A stretch of 35,007 nucleotides of DNA from Alphaproteobacteria bacterium (GCA_029863585.1 JAOTVC010000010.1:1-35007), one strand, 5' to 3'. Counted from the stretch's first letter, positions 25,112 through 33,548 are shown. Notes: generated from the sequence alone by a model not told the origin. Numbers and translations are program-made.

Positions 25112-26254
25112 GTGCGCACGCTGCATTCGATCCTCAAGCATGGCGGCCTGTTCTGGGACCGGGAGCTGCTGCCGCCGGAAAATTACACGGCGCGCTACGG
25201 CCGCATCCAAGAGACCATGCGGGCGAGCGGCGACGATGCCTGGCTCGTCTTCGGCGATGTCGCGCGCTACGGCAACCTCACCTACCTCACCAACTTCCTG
25301 CCCCGGGTGCGCTCGGCCATGGCCTATCTCCCACGGGAAGGCGCACCGGTCCTCTACGCCAGCATCGGCCTGCGCGATATCCCGGCGGCGAAGACGCTCA
25401 CCTGGGTCGACGAAATCCGGGTGTTTGGGCGGGTGCCGGCCTCGGTCGCCCAGTTGATCACCGATGAGGGATTGGCCAAAGGCCGGATCGGCCTGGTGGG
25501 GTTCGACGAAACCATGCCGGTTGCCGATTGGGACGCCGTCGCCGCCGCCCTGCCCGATGTCGATTGGCAGGTCCGCTCCGGCGCCCTCGATGAGCTGAGG
25601 GCGCGCAAGGACACGTCCGAAATCGCCGCCATGCGGGCCGCCGGCCGCACAGCCCTTACCGCCCTCGAAGGCGCGAATGAGGCGCTCGAGCCCGGGACCA
25701 CCATGCGCCAGGTCTTCGCACGGCTCGAAGGGGCGGCCCGCGGGCTCGGCGCCGAGGACGTGCGAATCCTCGCCGCAAGCGGCCCCCAGACGGGGATCGC
25801 GCTCGGGCCCATCGACGATCGTGTGCTCGAAGCGGGCGACCCGGTGATGGTCCATTTCGCGGTCGAGCGTCAGCGCTATTGGGCGGAGGTGGGCAAGACC
25901 TTCACGGTCGGCGGCGCCGGCGGTGCGGCGGACGGCTTGCAGGGCCGGGCCCAATCGGTCCTTGCCGCGATGGAAGACGCCGCGACGCCTGGCGCTTCCA
26001 TTGCCGATCTTGCCGCCGTCGCCCGGGCGGCCATCGGCGACGGGTCGCTTGCCGAGGGTGCCGCGTCCTACGGCTTCGCCCACGGCATCGGCCTCGATGC
26101 GGAAGAGTATCCCCTGATCGCCAGCCACGACGATGCGGCTCTTGCCCCCGGCGCCGCCCTCGCGCTGCGCGCGGTGCTGCACGGCGAGGGCACCGGCGCC
26201 ATCGCCGGCAGGACGGTGTTGATCGGTGACGACGGGCTCGAACGCCTGACCTAG
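25112..26254 (+). CDS. M24-fold creatinase-like protein lacking the dimetal ligands (second of two)
   Basis: This 380-residue protein uses a GTG start two bases after the previous stop, with GGAGGGGGAAC as ribosome site. The N-terminal domain includes SGDDAWLVFGDVARYGNLTY and TNFLPRVRSAMAYLPREG. The M24 domain begins near ARKDTSEIAAMRAAGRTAL. The metal-ligand positions read H248, E259, H324, R353 and G366, with only the histidine in GFAHGIGLDAEEYP kept. It differs strongly from its neighbour, so the pair is likely an old heteromeric pair or two successive enzymes, not a recent duplication. It ends the plus-strand operon 34 bp from the converging bicupin gene, with a hairpin between. Confidence 0.85.
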   Translation: MRTLHSILKHGGLFWDRELLPPENYTARYGRIQETMRASGDDAWLVFGDVARYGNLTYLTNFLPRVRSAMAYLPREGAPVLYASIGLRDIPAAKTLTWVDEIRVFGRVPASVAQLITDEGLAKGRIGLVGFDETMPVADWDAVAAALPDVDWQVRSGALDELRARKDTSEIAAMRAAGRTALTALEGANEALEPGTTMRQVFARLEGAARGLGAEDVRILAASGPQTGIALGPIDDRVLEAGDPVMVHFAVERQRYWAEVGKTFTVGGAGGAADGLQGRAQSVLAAMEDAATPGASIADLAAVARAAIGDGSLAEGAASYGFAHGIGLDAEEYPLIASHDDAALAPGAALALRAVLHGEGTGAIAGRTVLIGDDGLERLT

Positions 26255-26282
26255 CGGCCCTCCTCCCCGACCGGGGCGGCCG
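26255..26282. terminator. bidirectional hairpin between M24 and bicupin genes
   Basis: CGGCC...GGCCG forms the outer stem and CCCCG-AC-CGGGG the inner stem, with an unpaired CTCCT bulge. It sits exactly between two converging genes. No clear T-run follows on either strand, so termination strength is uncertain. Confidence 0.45.
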
Positions 26283-26288
26283 CAGCCG

Positions 26289-27389
26289 TCAGGTGCCGGT
26301 CTTGGGGATGTAGTCGTCCATTTCAGGGGTAATGCCCGATTTGGCGAGCTCGTCGATGAAGATCCGGTGGACCCGCGGATCCTGATCTTCGTATTCGATC
26401 TGGTTGCCGCCTTGCTTCACGTCCTTGTCGATGCCTTGGTAGACCTTCCACATGTTGTCGGTGAAGGGATAGCGCACGCTGCCGTGGCCCACGGCGATGT
26501 AGCGCACCCCTTCCGCGCCGCCGTTGAAATGCTGGTGGAACATCATGTCCGACGGCGCGAAGACCCAGCCGCGCGACCAGTCGATGCGGATGAAATCCTG
26601 ATCCCCTTCAAACCAGAACAGGGAATAGCCCTGGCCGCTCATGATGTAGACATGGACGTCGGGCCCGTGGCGGTGGGCCTTCTTGTAGGTGCCGACCGGC
26701 ATTTCCGATATGTGGGCGTGCAGGATGCCGTCGGCGAGAATCAGCTGGATGTGAGAACCGCCGGCACCCCTTGCCGCCCATTTCTCGAGCTTCAGGTCGG
26801 TCGCATCGGGGACGAAGTTGGTCTCCCACATATGTTTTCCGGGCCGGACGGGAATGTAATCCCCCTCGCCCTGGAAATGGCTGGCGCCGCCCTCGCGTTC
26901 GGGGAAGGTGCAGGGGTTGTCGAAGACGAAGCTTTCGCTGTGGAACAGGTTGAGGACGGCGGGCAGGTTGCACGAGACCGCGAATCGCGCGGGTTCGGTG
27001 CCCGAGCCGTTGAAATGCTGGTAGCTGGTGTTCAGCGGCGGCGCGAAGACGCTGTCGGGGCCCCATTCGAAGGTGTGGGACTCGCCGGCGGCGCTTTCCA
27101 CCCGGGTGCTGCCGTGGCCCGACAGCACATAGACCGCTTCCTCATAGAGATGGCGCACCGGCGCGGTCTTGCCGCCGGGCGGAATTTCGATCACGAAGAC
27201 GGTCATGAAATCGCCCCGGCCCTTCAGGTGCGCGATGCAGCCGTTGGCATCGAAGCGATCCCAGGGGGCGACCTCCAGGGTTTGCAGGTCGAAGCCGAAA
27301 TCCTCATGGATCGGCACCCCTTCCCCCTTGGCCCAGTCGAGGTAGGGGTTGACCATGAACTTGCCCTGTGGAACCGAACTCTCCGACAT
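26289..27389 (-). CDS. bicupin-domain protein
   Basis: This 366-residue protein has two cupin domains. The first carries the metal motif in PVRHLYEEAVYVLSGHGSTR (about 95-125) and QHFNGSG; the second carries KKAHRHGPDVHVYIMSGQGY (about 235-260) and HQHFNGGAEG. Both domains keep histidines suited to bind iron or manganese. Bicupins of this kind include dioxygenases, decarboxylases and isomerases; I cannot name the reaction. GGGAGAC lies before the ATG. It is the last gene of a minus-strand group after an amidohydrolase and a TTT receptor, so a role in degrading the imported compound is likely. Confidence 0.85.
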   Translation of the reverse strand: MSESSVPQGKFMVNPYLDWAKGEGVPIHEDFGFDLQTLEVAPWDRFDANGCIAHLKGRGDFMTVFVIEIPPGGKTAPVRHLYEEAVYVLSGHGSTRVESAAGESHTFEWGPDSVFAPPLNTSYQHFNGSGTEPARFAVSCNLPAVLNLFHSESFVFDNPCTFPEREGGASHFQGEGDYIPVRPGKHMWETNFVPDATDLKLEKWAARGAGGSHIQLILADGILHAHISEMPVGTYKKAHRHGPDVHVYIMSGQGYSLFWFEGDQDFIRIDWSRGWVFAPSDMMFHQHFNGGAEGVRYIAVGHGSVRYPFTDNMWKVYQGIDKDVKQGGNQIEYEDQDPRVHRIFIDELAKSGITPEMDDYIPKTGT

Positions 27390-27483
27390 CGATGTCTCCC
27401 GTTCATTGAACGGCCGGCAGCCCGGGCCGCCGATCGCTCAGAAAAAATTGTGCCGGCCGAATCCTTTCCAGCACCATCCCGGA

Positions 27484-27516
27484 GCCGCGGCCTGGCCGTT
27501 TCCCGGCAGCCGCGGC
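27484..27516. other. hairpin between receptor and bicupin genes
   Basis: Two copies of the self-complementary octamer GCCGCGGC (27484-27491 and 27509-27516) can pair, with a further CTG/CAG-closed inner stem around the bases between them. It lies eight bases past the receptor stop on the minus strand. Without a T-run it may act as an attenuator or an mRNA 3'-end stabiliser. Confidence 0.4.
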
Positions 27517-27524
27517 GGTCGCGC

Positions 27525-28628
27525 CTATTGCTTCTTTTTCTTCTTTTTCTTTTTCCTCTTGTACTTCATCAGCAGATCGTCGCGGCCCTTGGTTTCCAGC
27601 GCCGCCCGCAGCTTCGCCTTGGTGGCGTCGGAGACCTTGTAGACCCGCTCAAGCAGGGCATTGACCTTCTCTCCGGACAGGGGATCGTTGATCTCGATCC
27701 GGCGCTTGCCGGCATCGGCGAGGAAATCCGCGTCCTTGACCATGCGGTCGAAGGCCGTGCGCAGGGTTTTAGCCCGTGCCGCGCCGATCCCGGGAGGCGC
27801 GGCATAGGGCCGGCCCATCGCCTGGCGGGCCAGAACGATGTCCAAGATCTTGCGGTCCTCGGGATCCTTCACCAGATCGGCGACAAGGGGCACGTTGGCG
27901 AGCTCCGGATGCTTGTTGGCGGCGAACTGCGCGAGCAACTGCACTTTCTTGTCCTTGAGCCAGTCCCCGTGCTGGCGCTTGAGCGCGCTCCACGAATAGT
28001 TCATGCGGGCGCCGACCTCGCCGCGCTCCATCGCCAGATTCTGCGCCGCGCTGCCATGGAAGCAGCAGATGATCTTGAACTTGGTGCCCATGATGGAGTT
28101 GACGGTCCGGGCGAAAACCCCGGCGTCGCCGTGGACGCTGCCGATGGCGACCAGAAGGGTCTTGTTCAACGTGTCGTCGAAGGTCTCGATCCCGGTATTG
28201 TGCCAGGCGACCAGCAGGCTGACCTCGCTGTTCAAACTGCCCAGCCAGACCAGCTTGCGCGGATCGAACTTGGCCCGGGATTTGTCGCCCCGGAACAGCG
28301 GCTCCACGGCGGTGCCGCGGCCCAGTGTTGCGATCGTCGTGCCGTCCTTGGGCGCCACATCGGCAAGGTAGTTGGCGGCGATCAGGCTTCCCGCGCCGGG
28401 CATGAATTTGATGGTGACCTTGGGCTTGCCGGGCAGGAAACGGGCAATGTGGCGCTGGGCAAGCTGGGCGTAGGTGACATAGGCGCTGCCGGCGGGATAG
28501 CCCACGATCAGCGTCAGGGTCTTGCCCTTGTAGAAACCGGACGATTGGGCCTGTGCCTCGGGCATACAGAAAGCAAACGCGGCCAGCGCGACGGCCCAAC
28601 ACAACCCGGTCATTCTCGATACCGACAT
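27525..28628 (-). CDS. TTT-system periplasmic receptor (TctC/Bug-like) with polylysine C-terminus
   Basis: This 367-residue protein starts at an ATG after GAGGGAGAAAAGC. A signal peptide with the core GLCWAVALAAFAFCM ends at PEAQAQ. The family pattern follows: LIVGYPAGSAYVTYAQLAQR, then IKFMPGAGSLIAANYLADVA and PKDGTTIATLGRG. The C-terminus is KYKRKKKKKKKKQ, encoded by an uninterrupted A/G run, a feature I do not expect in a soluble periplasmic binding protein. No TctA or TctB gene lies beside it; the only permease in the window is the fusion 14 kb away, so it may share that permease or use one elsewhere. It is co-directional with the amidohydrolase upstream and the bicupin downstream. Confidence 0.85.
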   Translation of the reverse strand: MSVSRMTGLCWAVALAAFAFCMPEAQAQSSGFYKGKTLTLIVGYPAGSAYVTYAQLAQRHIARFLPGKPKVTIKFMPGAGSLIAANYLADVAPKDGTTIATLGRGTAVEPLFRGDKSRAKFDPRKLVWLGSLNSEVSLLVAWHNTGIETFDDTLNKTLLVAIGSVHGDAGVFARTVNSIMGTKFKIICCFHGSAAQNLAMERGEVGARMNYSWSALKRQHGDWLKDKKVQLLAQFAANKHPELANVPLVADLVKDPEDRKILDIVLARQAMGRPYAAPPGIGAARAKTLRTAFDRMVKDADFLADAGKRRIEINDPLSGEKVNALLERVYKVSDATKAKLRAALETKGRDDLLMKYKRKKKKKKKKQ

Positions 28629-28736
28629 GCTTTTCTCCCTCGGAAACGTCACGGCCTTCGCGGCGGTGACTTATTGATTCATCGGATTTGGTTCATTCGA
28701 TCGTTGCGCCGGATGGCGCATGGGAAACAACGGGAT

Positions 28737-28770
28737 CCGCGCGGCCGGCGGGCAAGGCCCGGCCGCGCGG
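28737..28770. terminator. strong 12-bp perfect inverted repeat between amidohydrolase and receptor genes
   Basis: CCGCGCGGCCGG and CCGGCCGCGCGG are perfect arms around a ten-base loop. On the minus strand it lies just after the amidohydrolase stop. The following bases (GCGGATCCCGTTGTTTCCC after the stem) have only a poor T-run. It may uncouple expression of the amidohydrolase and the receptor. Confidence 0.5.
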
Positions 28771-28781
28771 CACCGGAGGCG

Positions 28782-29828
28782 TCAGGAGACCCCCGCCGCC
28801 AGCACGGCATCGGCCGCTGCATCGGCTTCGGAATTGCGCGAAAGCCCGAACAGGCGTTCGGCGTTGGTGCGGAAGATCTTTTCCTGATCGCCGGCCGTGA
28901 GACCAAGGCTTGCGAACAGTTCCATCGCGGTGTCCGGGTCCCAGCACGGGTAATCGTCGCCGTACAGCACGTGGTCGGCGCCGTAATATTCGACCGCGAA
29001 CTTCATCCCCGGCGCGTGCGCCGAAACCGTGTCGGTGTACATGCGCTTGATATAGGTGCTGGTGGGATGGGCCAGCTTGACCCCCTTGGAAAAGCTCTTG
29101 TCCATGCGGCCCGACTGGTAGGGCAGCGCGCCGCCGGTGTGGGACATGAACACCTTGAGGCCGGGATGGCGGTCCATCAGGCCGGAATAGATCAGGCGCG
29201 ATGCCGCCACGCTGACGTCGATGACCCGGCCGAGGCCGAGATAGAGCGCGCCGTCATATCCGTCCAGGAGATCCGCGAACAGGGTATCCGTCGGGTGCAG
29301 GAAAAGCGGCACGCCGAGCGCCTCCACGCGGTCGTAGAACGGCTCGAGATGCTCCGCATCGATGCGTCCGCCGTTGCCGATGCTGCCCGGGATGCAAACG
29401 CCCACCAGGCCGAGCGTCTCCACCGCATGGTCGAGAACCTCGATCGCGGTCTCCGCCGCCACGAGCGGCACCGCCGCCGCACCCCGGAACCGCCCGGGAT
29501 ATTGGCGCTGCATGGCGGCCATCTGCTCGTTCCACAGCATGGCGTCGTCGCGGCCCTCGCTGGTGGGCAGATCGGAGAAATGCGGGCAGATCGGGCCGAT
29601 GGAGGAGATCACGTCCACCCGATGGCCGAGCTTGTCCATGCGGGCCAGCATCTCGTCGAGCTCGAACCATACATTGGTGACGTCGAACGCGGGGTCCTTG
29701 CCTTCGATGCGCCAATAGGTGTAGCCGCCGCGCTCATTTCGCGCCGCCCGGGGATATCCCTTGCGCGCGCACAGCCGTTCGTAAAGGGCCCGGGGCCACC
29801 AATGGAAATGCGAATCGACGACATGCAT
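28782..29828 (-). CDS. amidohydrolase-2 family metal-dependent hydrolase/decarboxylase
   Basis: This 348-residue protein starts MHVVDSHFHWWPRALYER with the complete HxH metal motif (H7, H9), unlike the DxH of the paralogue at 10319-11476. Later elements are FMSHTGGALPYQSGR and the metal-binding aspartate in LYGDDYPCWDP. The ATG has GAGGAGAC upstream; longer readings into the upstream region are not supported. The length and pattern resemble ACMSD and aminocarboxymuconate-type decarboxylases and LigJ-like hydratases. It heads a minus-strand group with a TTT receptor and a bicupin. The same three-way association of receptor and amidohydrolase occurs at 8-11 kb. Confidence 0.88.
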   Translation of the reverse strand: MHVVDSHFHWWPRALYERLCARKGYPRAARNERGGYTYWRIEGKDPAFDVTNVWFELDEMLARMDKLGHRVDVISSIGPICPHFSDLPTSEGRDDAMLWNEQMAAMQRQYPGRFRGAAAVPLVAAETAIEVLDHAVETLGLVGVCIPGSIGNGGRIDAEHLEPFYDRVEALGVPLFLHPTDTLFADLLDGYDGALYLGLGRVIDVSVAASRLIYSGLMDRHPGLKVFMSHTGGALPYQSGRMDKSFSKGVKLAHPTSTYIKRMYTDTVSAHAPGMKFAVEYYGADHVLYGDDYPCWDPDTAMELFASLGLTAGDQEKIFRTNAERLFGLSRNSEADAAADAVLAAGVS

Positions 29829-30177
29829 CCTGGGTCTCCTCACGTGCCGGCGGGAAGCCCCTGCGGGCGTTATCTCCGCGCTTTCCTTGTCGATTGAGCG
29901 CAGATTCACCCCAACTCTAGGAGGGAAACCGCACAGATTCAACCTAACTGGGGCGCCTTGTCGCCTTCGATGGGGGGCGCCGATGGCCTGGATCGCCCGG
30001 TTTGCGGCCTCGGCGCGCATGCCGGGACGCGGGCCTGAGGAATTCCGGCCCATCCCGGCCAACACTTGCCGGCGAATTTTTTCAACCGGGGCCACGGCCA
30101 GCGTTATTTGTCCAAACCTAAAATAAAGGATCAATAATATTGCATATTGTCATGTATATTATTTTTATTCTTTCACC

Positions 30178-30193
30178 TTAACCAAGAGTTTAC
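30178..30193 (+). promoter_or_regulatory. CtrA-box-like site
   Basis: TTAA-CCAAGAG-TTTAC matches the alphaproteobacterial CtrA pattern TTAA-N7-TTAAC with one mismatch. In AT-rich DNA such matches occur by chance more often, and no cell-cycle, flagellar or pilus gene is next to it, so the assignment is weak. Confidence 0.25.
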
Positions 30194-30292
30194 GATATAT
30201 TCTTGGCATATTTGTAAATTCCCATCTAAATTTATTTGCACTGTTCTCGCGCTTCGCCTAAGAAAGACGTCAGGTTCAACGGTCTTGATGGA

Positions 30293-30308
30293 GAGAACCC
30301 GTGTTCTC
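30293..30308. repeat. short inverted repeat with nearby 10-bp direct repeat
   Basis: GAGAAC-CCGT-GTTCTC has two perfect six-base arms. The decamer TGTTCTCGCG occurs at 30302-30311 and also at 30242-30251, exactly 60 bp apart, so the two copies are on the same face of the helix. It may be a regulator site; no partner protein can be named. Confidence 0.35.
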
Positions 30309-30451
30309 GCGAACGATAAAATGGCTGAAAACCTTCCGCAGGAAGGATGAGGGCGGCCCGCGCGTTCGATCGCGTTCCGGCGGACCCGGCCATTTGAGGC
30401 GGGATCGGTTCCTACCTGCCGCCCGGTATCGGGACGGTGCCGGCGCGCCGC

Positions 30452-31213
30452 TCAGCTCTTGATGCGGTAGCCGGTGCGGAAGATCCACCACACCATGACC
30501 AGGCAGCCGGCCATGAACACGGCGATCATGGCCAGGCTCCAGCCCAGCGGCACATCGGCGACGCCGTAGAAGCTCCAGCGGAAACCGCTGATCAGGTAGA
30601 CGACCGGGTTGAACAGGGTCACGGTCTGCCAGAACGGCGGCAGCATGGTGATGGAATAGAAGCTGCCGCCCAGGAAGACCAAGGGCGTCACCACCAGCAG
30701 CGGGATGATCTGGAGCTGTTCGAAGCTCCTTGCCATGACGCCGATGACGAAGCCGAGCAGGCTGAAGCTCACCGAGGTCAGGACCAGGAACAGCGCGACC
30801 CAGACCGGGTGGGCGATCTCGAGCGGCACGAACAGGCCGGCCGTGGCCAGGACGATGATGCCGAGAAGGACCGATTTGGTTGCCGACGCACCGACATAGC
30901 CGAGCACGATCTCGGCCGGGGACACCGGGGCGGAAAGGATCTCGTAGATGGTTCCGGTGAATTTCGGGAGGTAGATGCCGAAGGACGCGTTGGAGACGCT
31001 CTGGACCAGCAGCATCAGCATCATCAGTCCCGGCACCAGGAAGGCCCCGTAGGACACCCCCCCGACCTCGCGGATGTGGGGTCCCATGGCCGCGCCGAAG
31101 ACGACGAAGTAAAGGCAGGTGGACAGCACCGGGGAGATGATGCTCTGGCCCAGGGTGCGGCGCATGCGCGCCATCTCGAACACATAGATCGCCCTGACGG
31201 CGCGCAAATTCAT
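30452..31213 (-). CDS. ABC-2 type exporter permease (YadH-like)
   Basis: This 253-residue integral membrane protein has about six hydrophobic segments and the ABC-2 signature region [20 protein letters not shown] before the last helices, followed by [17 protein letters not shown], typical of the DrrB/NodJ/YadH group. The ATG overlaps the stop of the ATPase gene by four bases (ATGA), so the two are translationally coupled. Together they should export a lipid-like or small hydrophobic compound, or an envelope component. No substrate is evident. The amidohydrolase operon lies beyond the AT-rich gap, so this pair is probably unrelated to the catabolic clusters. Confidence 0.92.
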   Translation of the reverse strand: MNLRAVRAIYVFEMARMRRTLGQSIISPVLSTCLYFVVFGAAMGPHIREVGGVSYGAFLVPGLMMLMLLVQSVSNASFGIYLPKFTGTIYEILSAPVSPAEIVLGYVGASATKSVLLGIIVLATAGLFVPLEIAHPVWVALFLVLTSVSFSLLGFVIGVMARSFEQLQIIPLLVVTPLVFLGGSFYSITMLPPFWQTVTLFNPVVYLISGFRWSFYGVADVPLGWSLAMIAVFMAGCLVMVWWIFRTGYRIKS

Positions 31214-32136
31214 GACGGTTCCTTGACCAGGTCGACGAAGATATCCTCCAGCGAACTCTGGCGCGTGTTGATGTCGTGGAAATGGATTCCCGCCGCCCGC
31301 AGGTCCGAAAGCAGGCTGGTGATGCCGGTGCGCTCGGCCTGGCTGTCGTAGATATAGGTGAGCCGCAGCCCGTCGGCGGAGAGCTCCAGCCCCTCCCCCG
31401 CCAGGGCGTCGGGCAGCGCGTCGATCGGCTCGGTCAGGTCGAGGGTCAGCGACTTCTTGCCCATCCTGCGCATCAGCGCCGCTTTTTCGTCGGTGACGAT
31501 GATCCGGCCCTTGTGGATGACCGCGACCCGGTCGGCGATCTCTTCGGCCTCCTCGATGTAATGGGTGGTCAACACGATGGTGACCCCGGAGTGGCGCAGG
31601 TCCCGGACCGTGCGCCACATGCCCTGGCGCAGCTCCACGTCGACCCCGGCGGTGGGCTCGTCGAGAAACAGGATGGCCGGTTCATGGGCCAGTGCCTTGG
31701 CGATCATGACCCGCCGCTTCATCCCGCCGGACAGGGTCATGATCAGGCTGTCCTTCTTGTCCCACAGCGCCAGGTCGCGCAGCACCTTTTCGATCTGGGC
31801 GGGATCGGGCTTCTTGCCGAACAGCCCGCGGCTGAACGTGACCGTGTCCCAGACGGTCTCGAACACGTCGGTGGTCAGCTCCTGGGGCACCAGGCCGATC
31901 AGCGAGCGGGTCTTGCGGTAGTCGCGGAGGATGTCGAAGCCGTCGATTTTCACGTCGCCGCTGGTCGGCGTCACGATGCCGCAGACGATACTGATCAGGG
32001 TCGTCTTGCCGGCGCCGTTGGGGCCGAGAAGGGCCAGGATCTCGCCCCGGCCGACCGCCAGGCTGGCGCCGGACAGCGCCTGGAACCCGTCGCCGTAAGT
32101 CTTGCATAGGTCGGAGATCGAAATCAGCGGCGGCAT
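31210..32136 (-). CDS. ABC transporter ATP-binding protein (YadG-like)
   Basis: This 308-residue protein has all ATPase motifs: Walker [10 protein letters not shown] (38-46), signature LSGGMKRR, Walker [14 protein letters not shown] and the switch histidine in [12 protein letters not shown]-terminal extension of about 90 residues ([13 protein letters not shown] and on to [11 protein letters not shown]) is typical for the DrrA/NodI/YadG group. The ATG at 32136 is chosen because the ABC domain begins immediately after it; an ATG 17 codons upstream has no better ribosome site. It is the first gene of the pair with the permease. Confidence 0.93.
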   Translation of the reverse strand: MPPLISISDLCKTYGDGFQALSGASLAVGRGEILALLGPNGAGKTTLISIVCGIVTPTSGDVKIDGFDILRDYRKTRSLIGLVPQELTTDVFETVWDTVTFSRGLFGKKPDPAQIEKVLRDLALWDKKDSLIMTLSGGMKRRVMIAKALAHEPAILFLDEPTAGVDVELRQGMWRTVRDLRHSGVTIVLTTHYIEEAEEIADRVAVIHKGRIIVTDEKAALMRRMGKKSLTLDLTEPIDALPDALAGEGLELSADGLRLTYIYDSQAERTGITSLLSDLRAAGIHFHDINTRQSSLEDIFVDLVKEPS

Positions 32137-32248
32137 GGGAAGACGACCGAAGCGGTTGGGAAAACCGGATGCACCATAGCCGACCAAGGCGGCGAAGGCA
32201 TCCCCGACGCGGCTTTCGCGGCGGGCGATTTTCGGGCATCATGCATTG

Positions 32249-32773
32249 ATGGTGCGATCGCGCTTGTCTGTTCTTGTCTGCGTTGCGCTGCTTCTGGCCG
32301 GCGCCGCGGGCGAGGCATGGGCGGGCGATCCGTTCGGCGCTTTCATCAAGGCCTTGCGGCCGACCTGTGCCCGGGCGCCGTCGGCCGATTGCGCCAGCGC
32401 CGTCGCGGCCTATCTCGACACCAACGGCAATGGCCGGGTGGAATTCGGGGAATTGCAGCGCGCCCTCGCCCAGGCGGGCCGGTCGGTGGGCGACAAGGGC
32501 TCGGCCCTCAACGGGATCGAGCGCAACCTGACCGTCGTCGCCCTGATGGCGGTGCGCTATGCCGGGGCCGCCGAGGTGTTCGCCAATTTCGATGCGAACC
32601 GCGACGGGAGCCTGAGCACCGCGGAGCTGTTTGCCGATTTCCGCATCGATCGCCGCCCCTTCGGCCAGATCGTCAAGGATCCCAAGGCGGTCGATTGGAA
32701 GCGCTTCGCCGGACGATTCGGCAAGGTGGGGTTCCTCATCACCGACCTTCTGCCGCCGAGCCACCGGCGCTGA
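32249..32773 (+). CDS. small secreted protein with two EF-hand loops
   Basis: This 174-residue protein has a signal peptide with core LSVLVCVALLLAGAAGEAWA. The mature part has two canonical calcium loops, DTNGNGRVEFGE (57-68) and DANRDGSLSTAE (115-126), each with the acidic residues at positions 1, 3 or 5 and 12. Two cysteines (40 and 48) could form a disulfide. It is probably a periplasmic calcium-binding protein. A TTG one codon upstream is also in frame. The esterase-like gene follows 13 bp later, suggesting co-transcription and perhaps calcium-dependent partnership, which is inference. Confidence 0.85.
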   Translation: MVRSRLSVLVCVALLLAGAAGEAWAGDPFGAFIKALRPTCARAPSADCASAVAAYLDTNGNGRVEFGELQRALAQAGRSVGDKGSALNGIERNLTVVALMAVRYAGAAEVFANFDANRDGSLSTAELFADFRIDRRPFGQIVKDPKAVDWKRFAGRFGKVGFLITDLLPPSHRR

Positions 32774-32786
32774 AGGACCAGAGATC

Positions 32787-33548
32787 ATGCTGCGCGCATT
32801 GATCATCGGGGCATGTCTAAGCGTCCCGATCTTCATGGGCGTAACGGCGAGCTTCCCACTCGACCCGGCGCTCGGCAGCACGGACCGCTACGACCGGCAC
32901 TACCGCGTGGCGGGTGCGATCCCATTTCTTACGTCCTACCTCCTGTTCACGCCGGCACATCTGGAGCCCGGCCGCACCTATCCGCTGGTGCTGGCTCTGC
33001 ATGGCGGCTACAAGCGATCGGTTGGCGCATTCCTTGCGGCCCGGGCCGATTTCCAGGATCGGCACCGCAGCTTCGTTCTGATGCCGATGGCGCTGCTGTC
33101 CGAGCCCTGGGTAGAAACCGGCCCCGGCGGCAGAGGCTTGGCGCCGACCCGTTCGCTGCGCCTCGCCCTCGATATCCTGCGCCGGGTGATGGCGAAAGAC
33201 CCCATAGACCCGCGCCGAGTCTACGTCACGGGTAGCTCCAACGGCGCGGTGGGGACCTTTGCCGCGCTGATCCACGACCGCGACCTCTTCGCCGCCGGTG
33301 TCGCGGTGAACGGGGCCTGGCCGCGCCAGGGCGCCGCCGCGTTCAAGGGCGCCAGGCTGGCGATCTATCACGGCACCGAGGACCGGCTTTCGTCTGTCGC
33401 CGGGATGCGGGACCTGGTGGCCGCCATACGGCGGGCGGGCGGCGATCCCAAATTCGTCGAAATGAAGGGCGTCGGGCACGACAGCTGGGCCGCATACGAG
33501 CGCCAGGACCTCTGGCGCTGGCTTTTTTCCCAGCAGCGCGATCCCTGA
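32787..33548 (+). CDS. secreted or membrane-anchored alpha/beta-hydrolase, PHB-depolymerase-like
   Basis: This 253-residue protein starts with a hydrophobic stretch, LIIGACLSVPIFMGVTA. It has the alpha/beta-hydrolase catalytic set: nucleophile S151 in TGSSNGAVG, D199 in HGTEDRL and H231 in GVGHDSW. LALHGGYKRS around residue 70 supplies the oxyanion hole. The layout (LHGG, then G-S-S-N-G) resembles poly(3-hydroxybutyrate) depolymerase and feruloyl esterase-like proteins of the LpqC group. The ATG is chosen because upstream codons overlap the EF-hand gene. It converges with the next gene, leaving 3 bp between stops. Confidence 0.87.
   Translation: MLRALIIGACLSVPIFMGVTASFPLDPALGSTDRYDRHYRVAGAIPFLTSYLLFTPAHLEPGRTYPLVLALHGGYKRSVGAFLAARADFQDRHRSFVLMPMALLSEPWVETGPGGRGLAPTRSLRLALDILRRVMAKDPIDPRRVYVTGSSNGAVGTFAALIHDRDLFAAGVAVNGAWPRQGAAAFKGARLAIYHGTEDRLSSVAGMRDLVAAIRRAGGDPKFVEMKGVGHDSWAAYERQDLWRWLFSQQRDP

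Larger units (their letters stand above)
29829..30451. other. 623-bp gene-free interval with an AT-rich core
   Basis: The interval separates the minus-strand amidohydrolase from the minus-strand ABC permease. Bases 30121-30240 are about 20-28% GC by count, against 70% or more around them. No gene is supported: a TTG-initiated frame of 67 codons at 30147-30350 has no ribosome site or recognisable domain. The core could be a promoter and regulatory region, a transfer remnant or the residue of a lost gene. A CtrA-like site and an inverted repeat in it are listed separately. Confidence 0.6.

Noticed and set aside
26367-29897. A plus-strand open frame of about 1,176 codons across the bicupin, receptor and amidohydrolase genes
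   Set aside because: It is antisense to three well-recognised minus-strand genes. Its translation is rich in His, Asp, Gly and Arg without domains, typical of the open antisense frame of GC-rich genes.
30147-30350. A 67-codon TTG-initiated frame in the AT-rich patch
   Set aside because: No ribosome site, no hydrophobic or domain pattern worth a call, and base composition changes abruptly within it.
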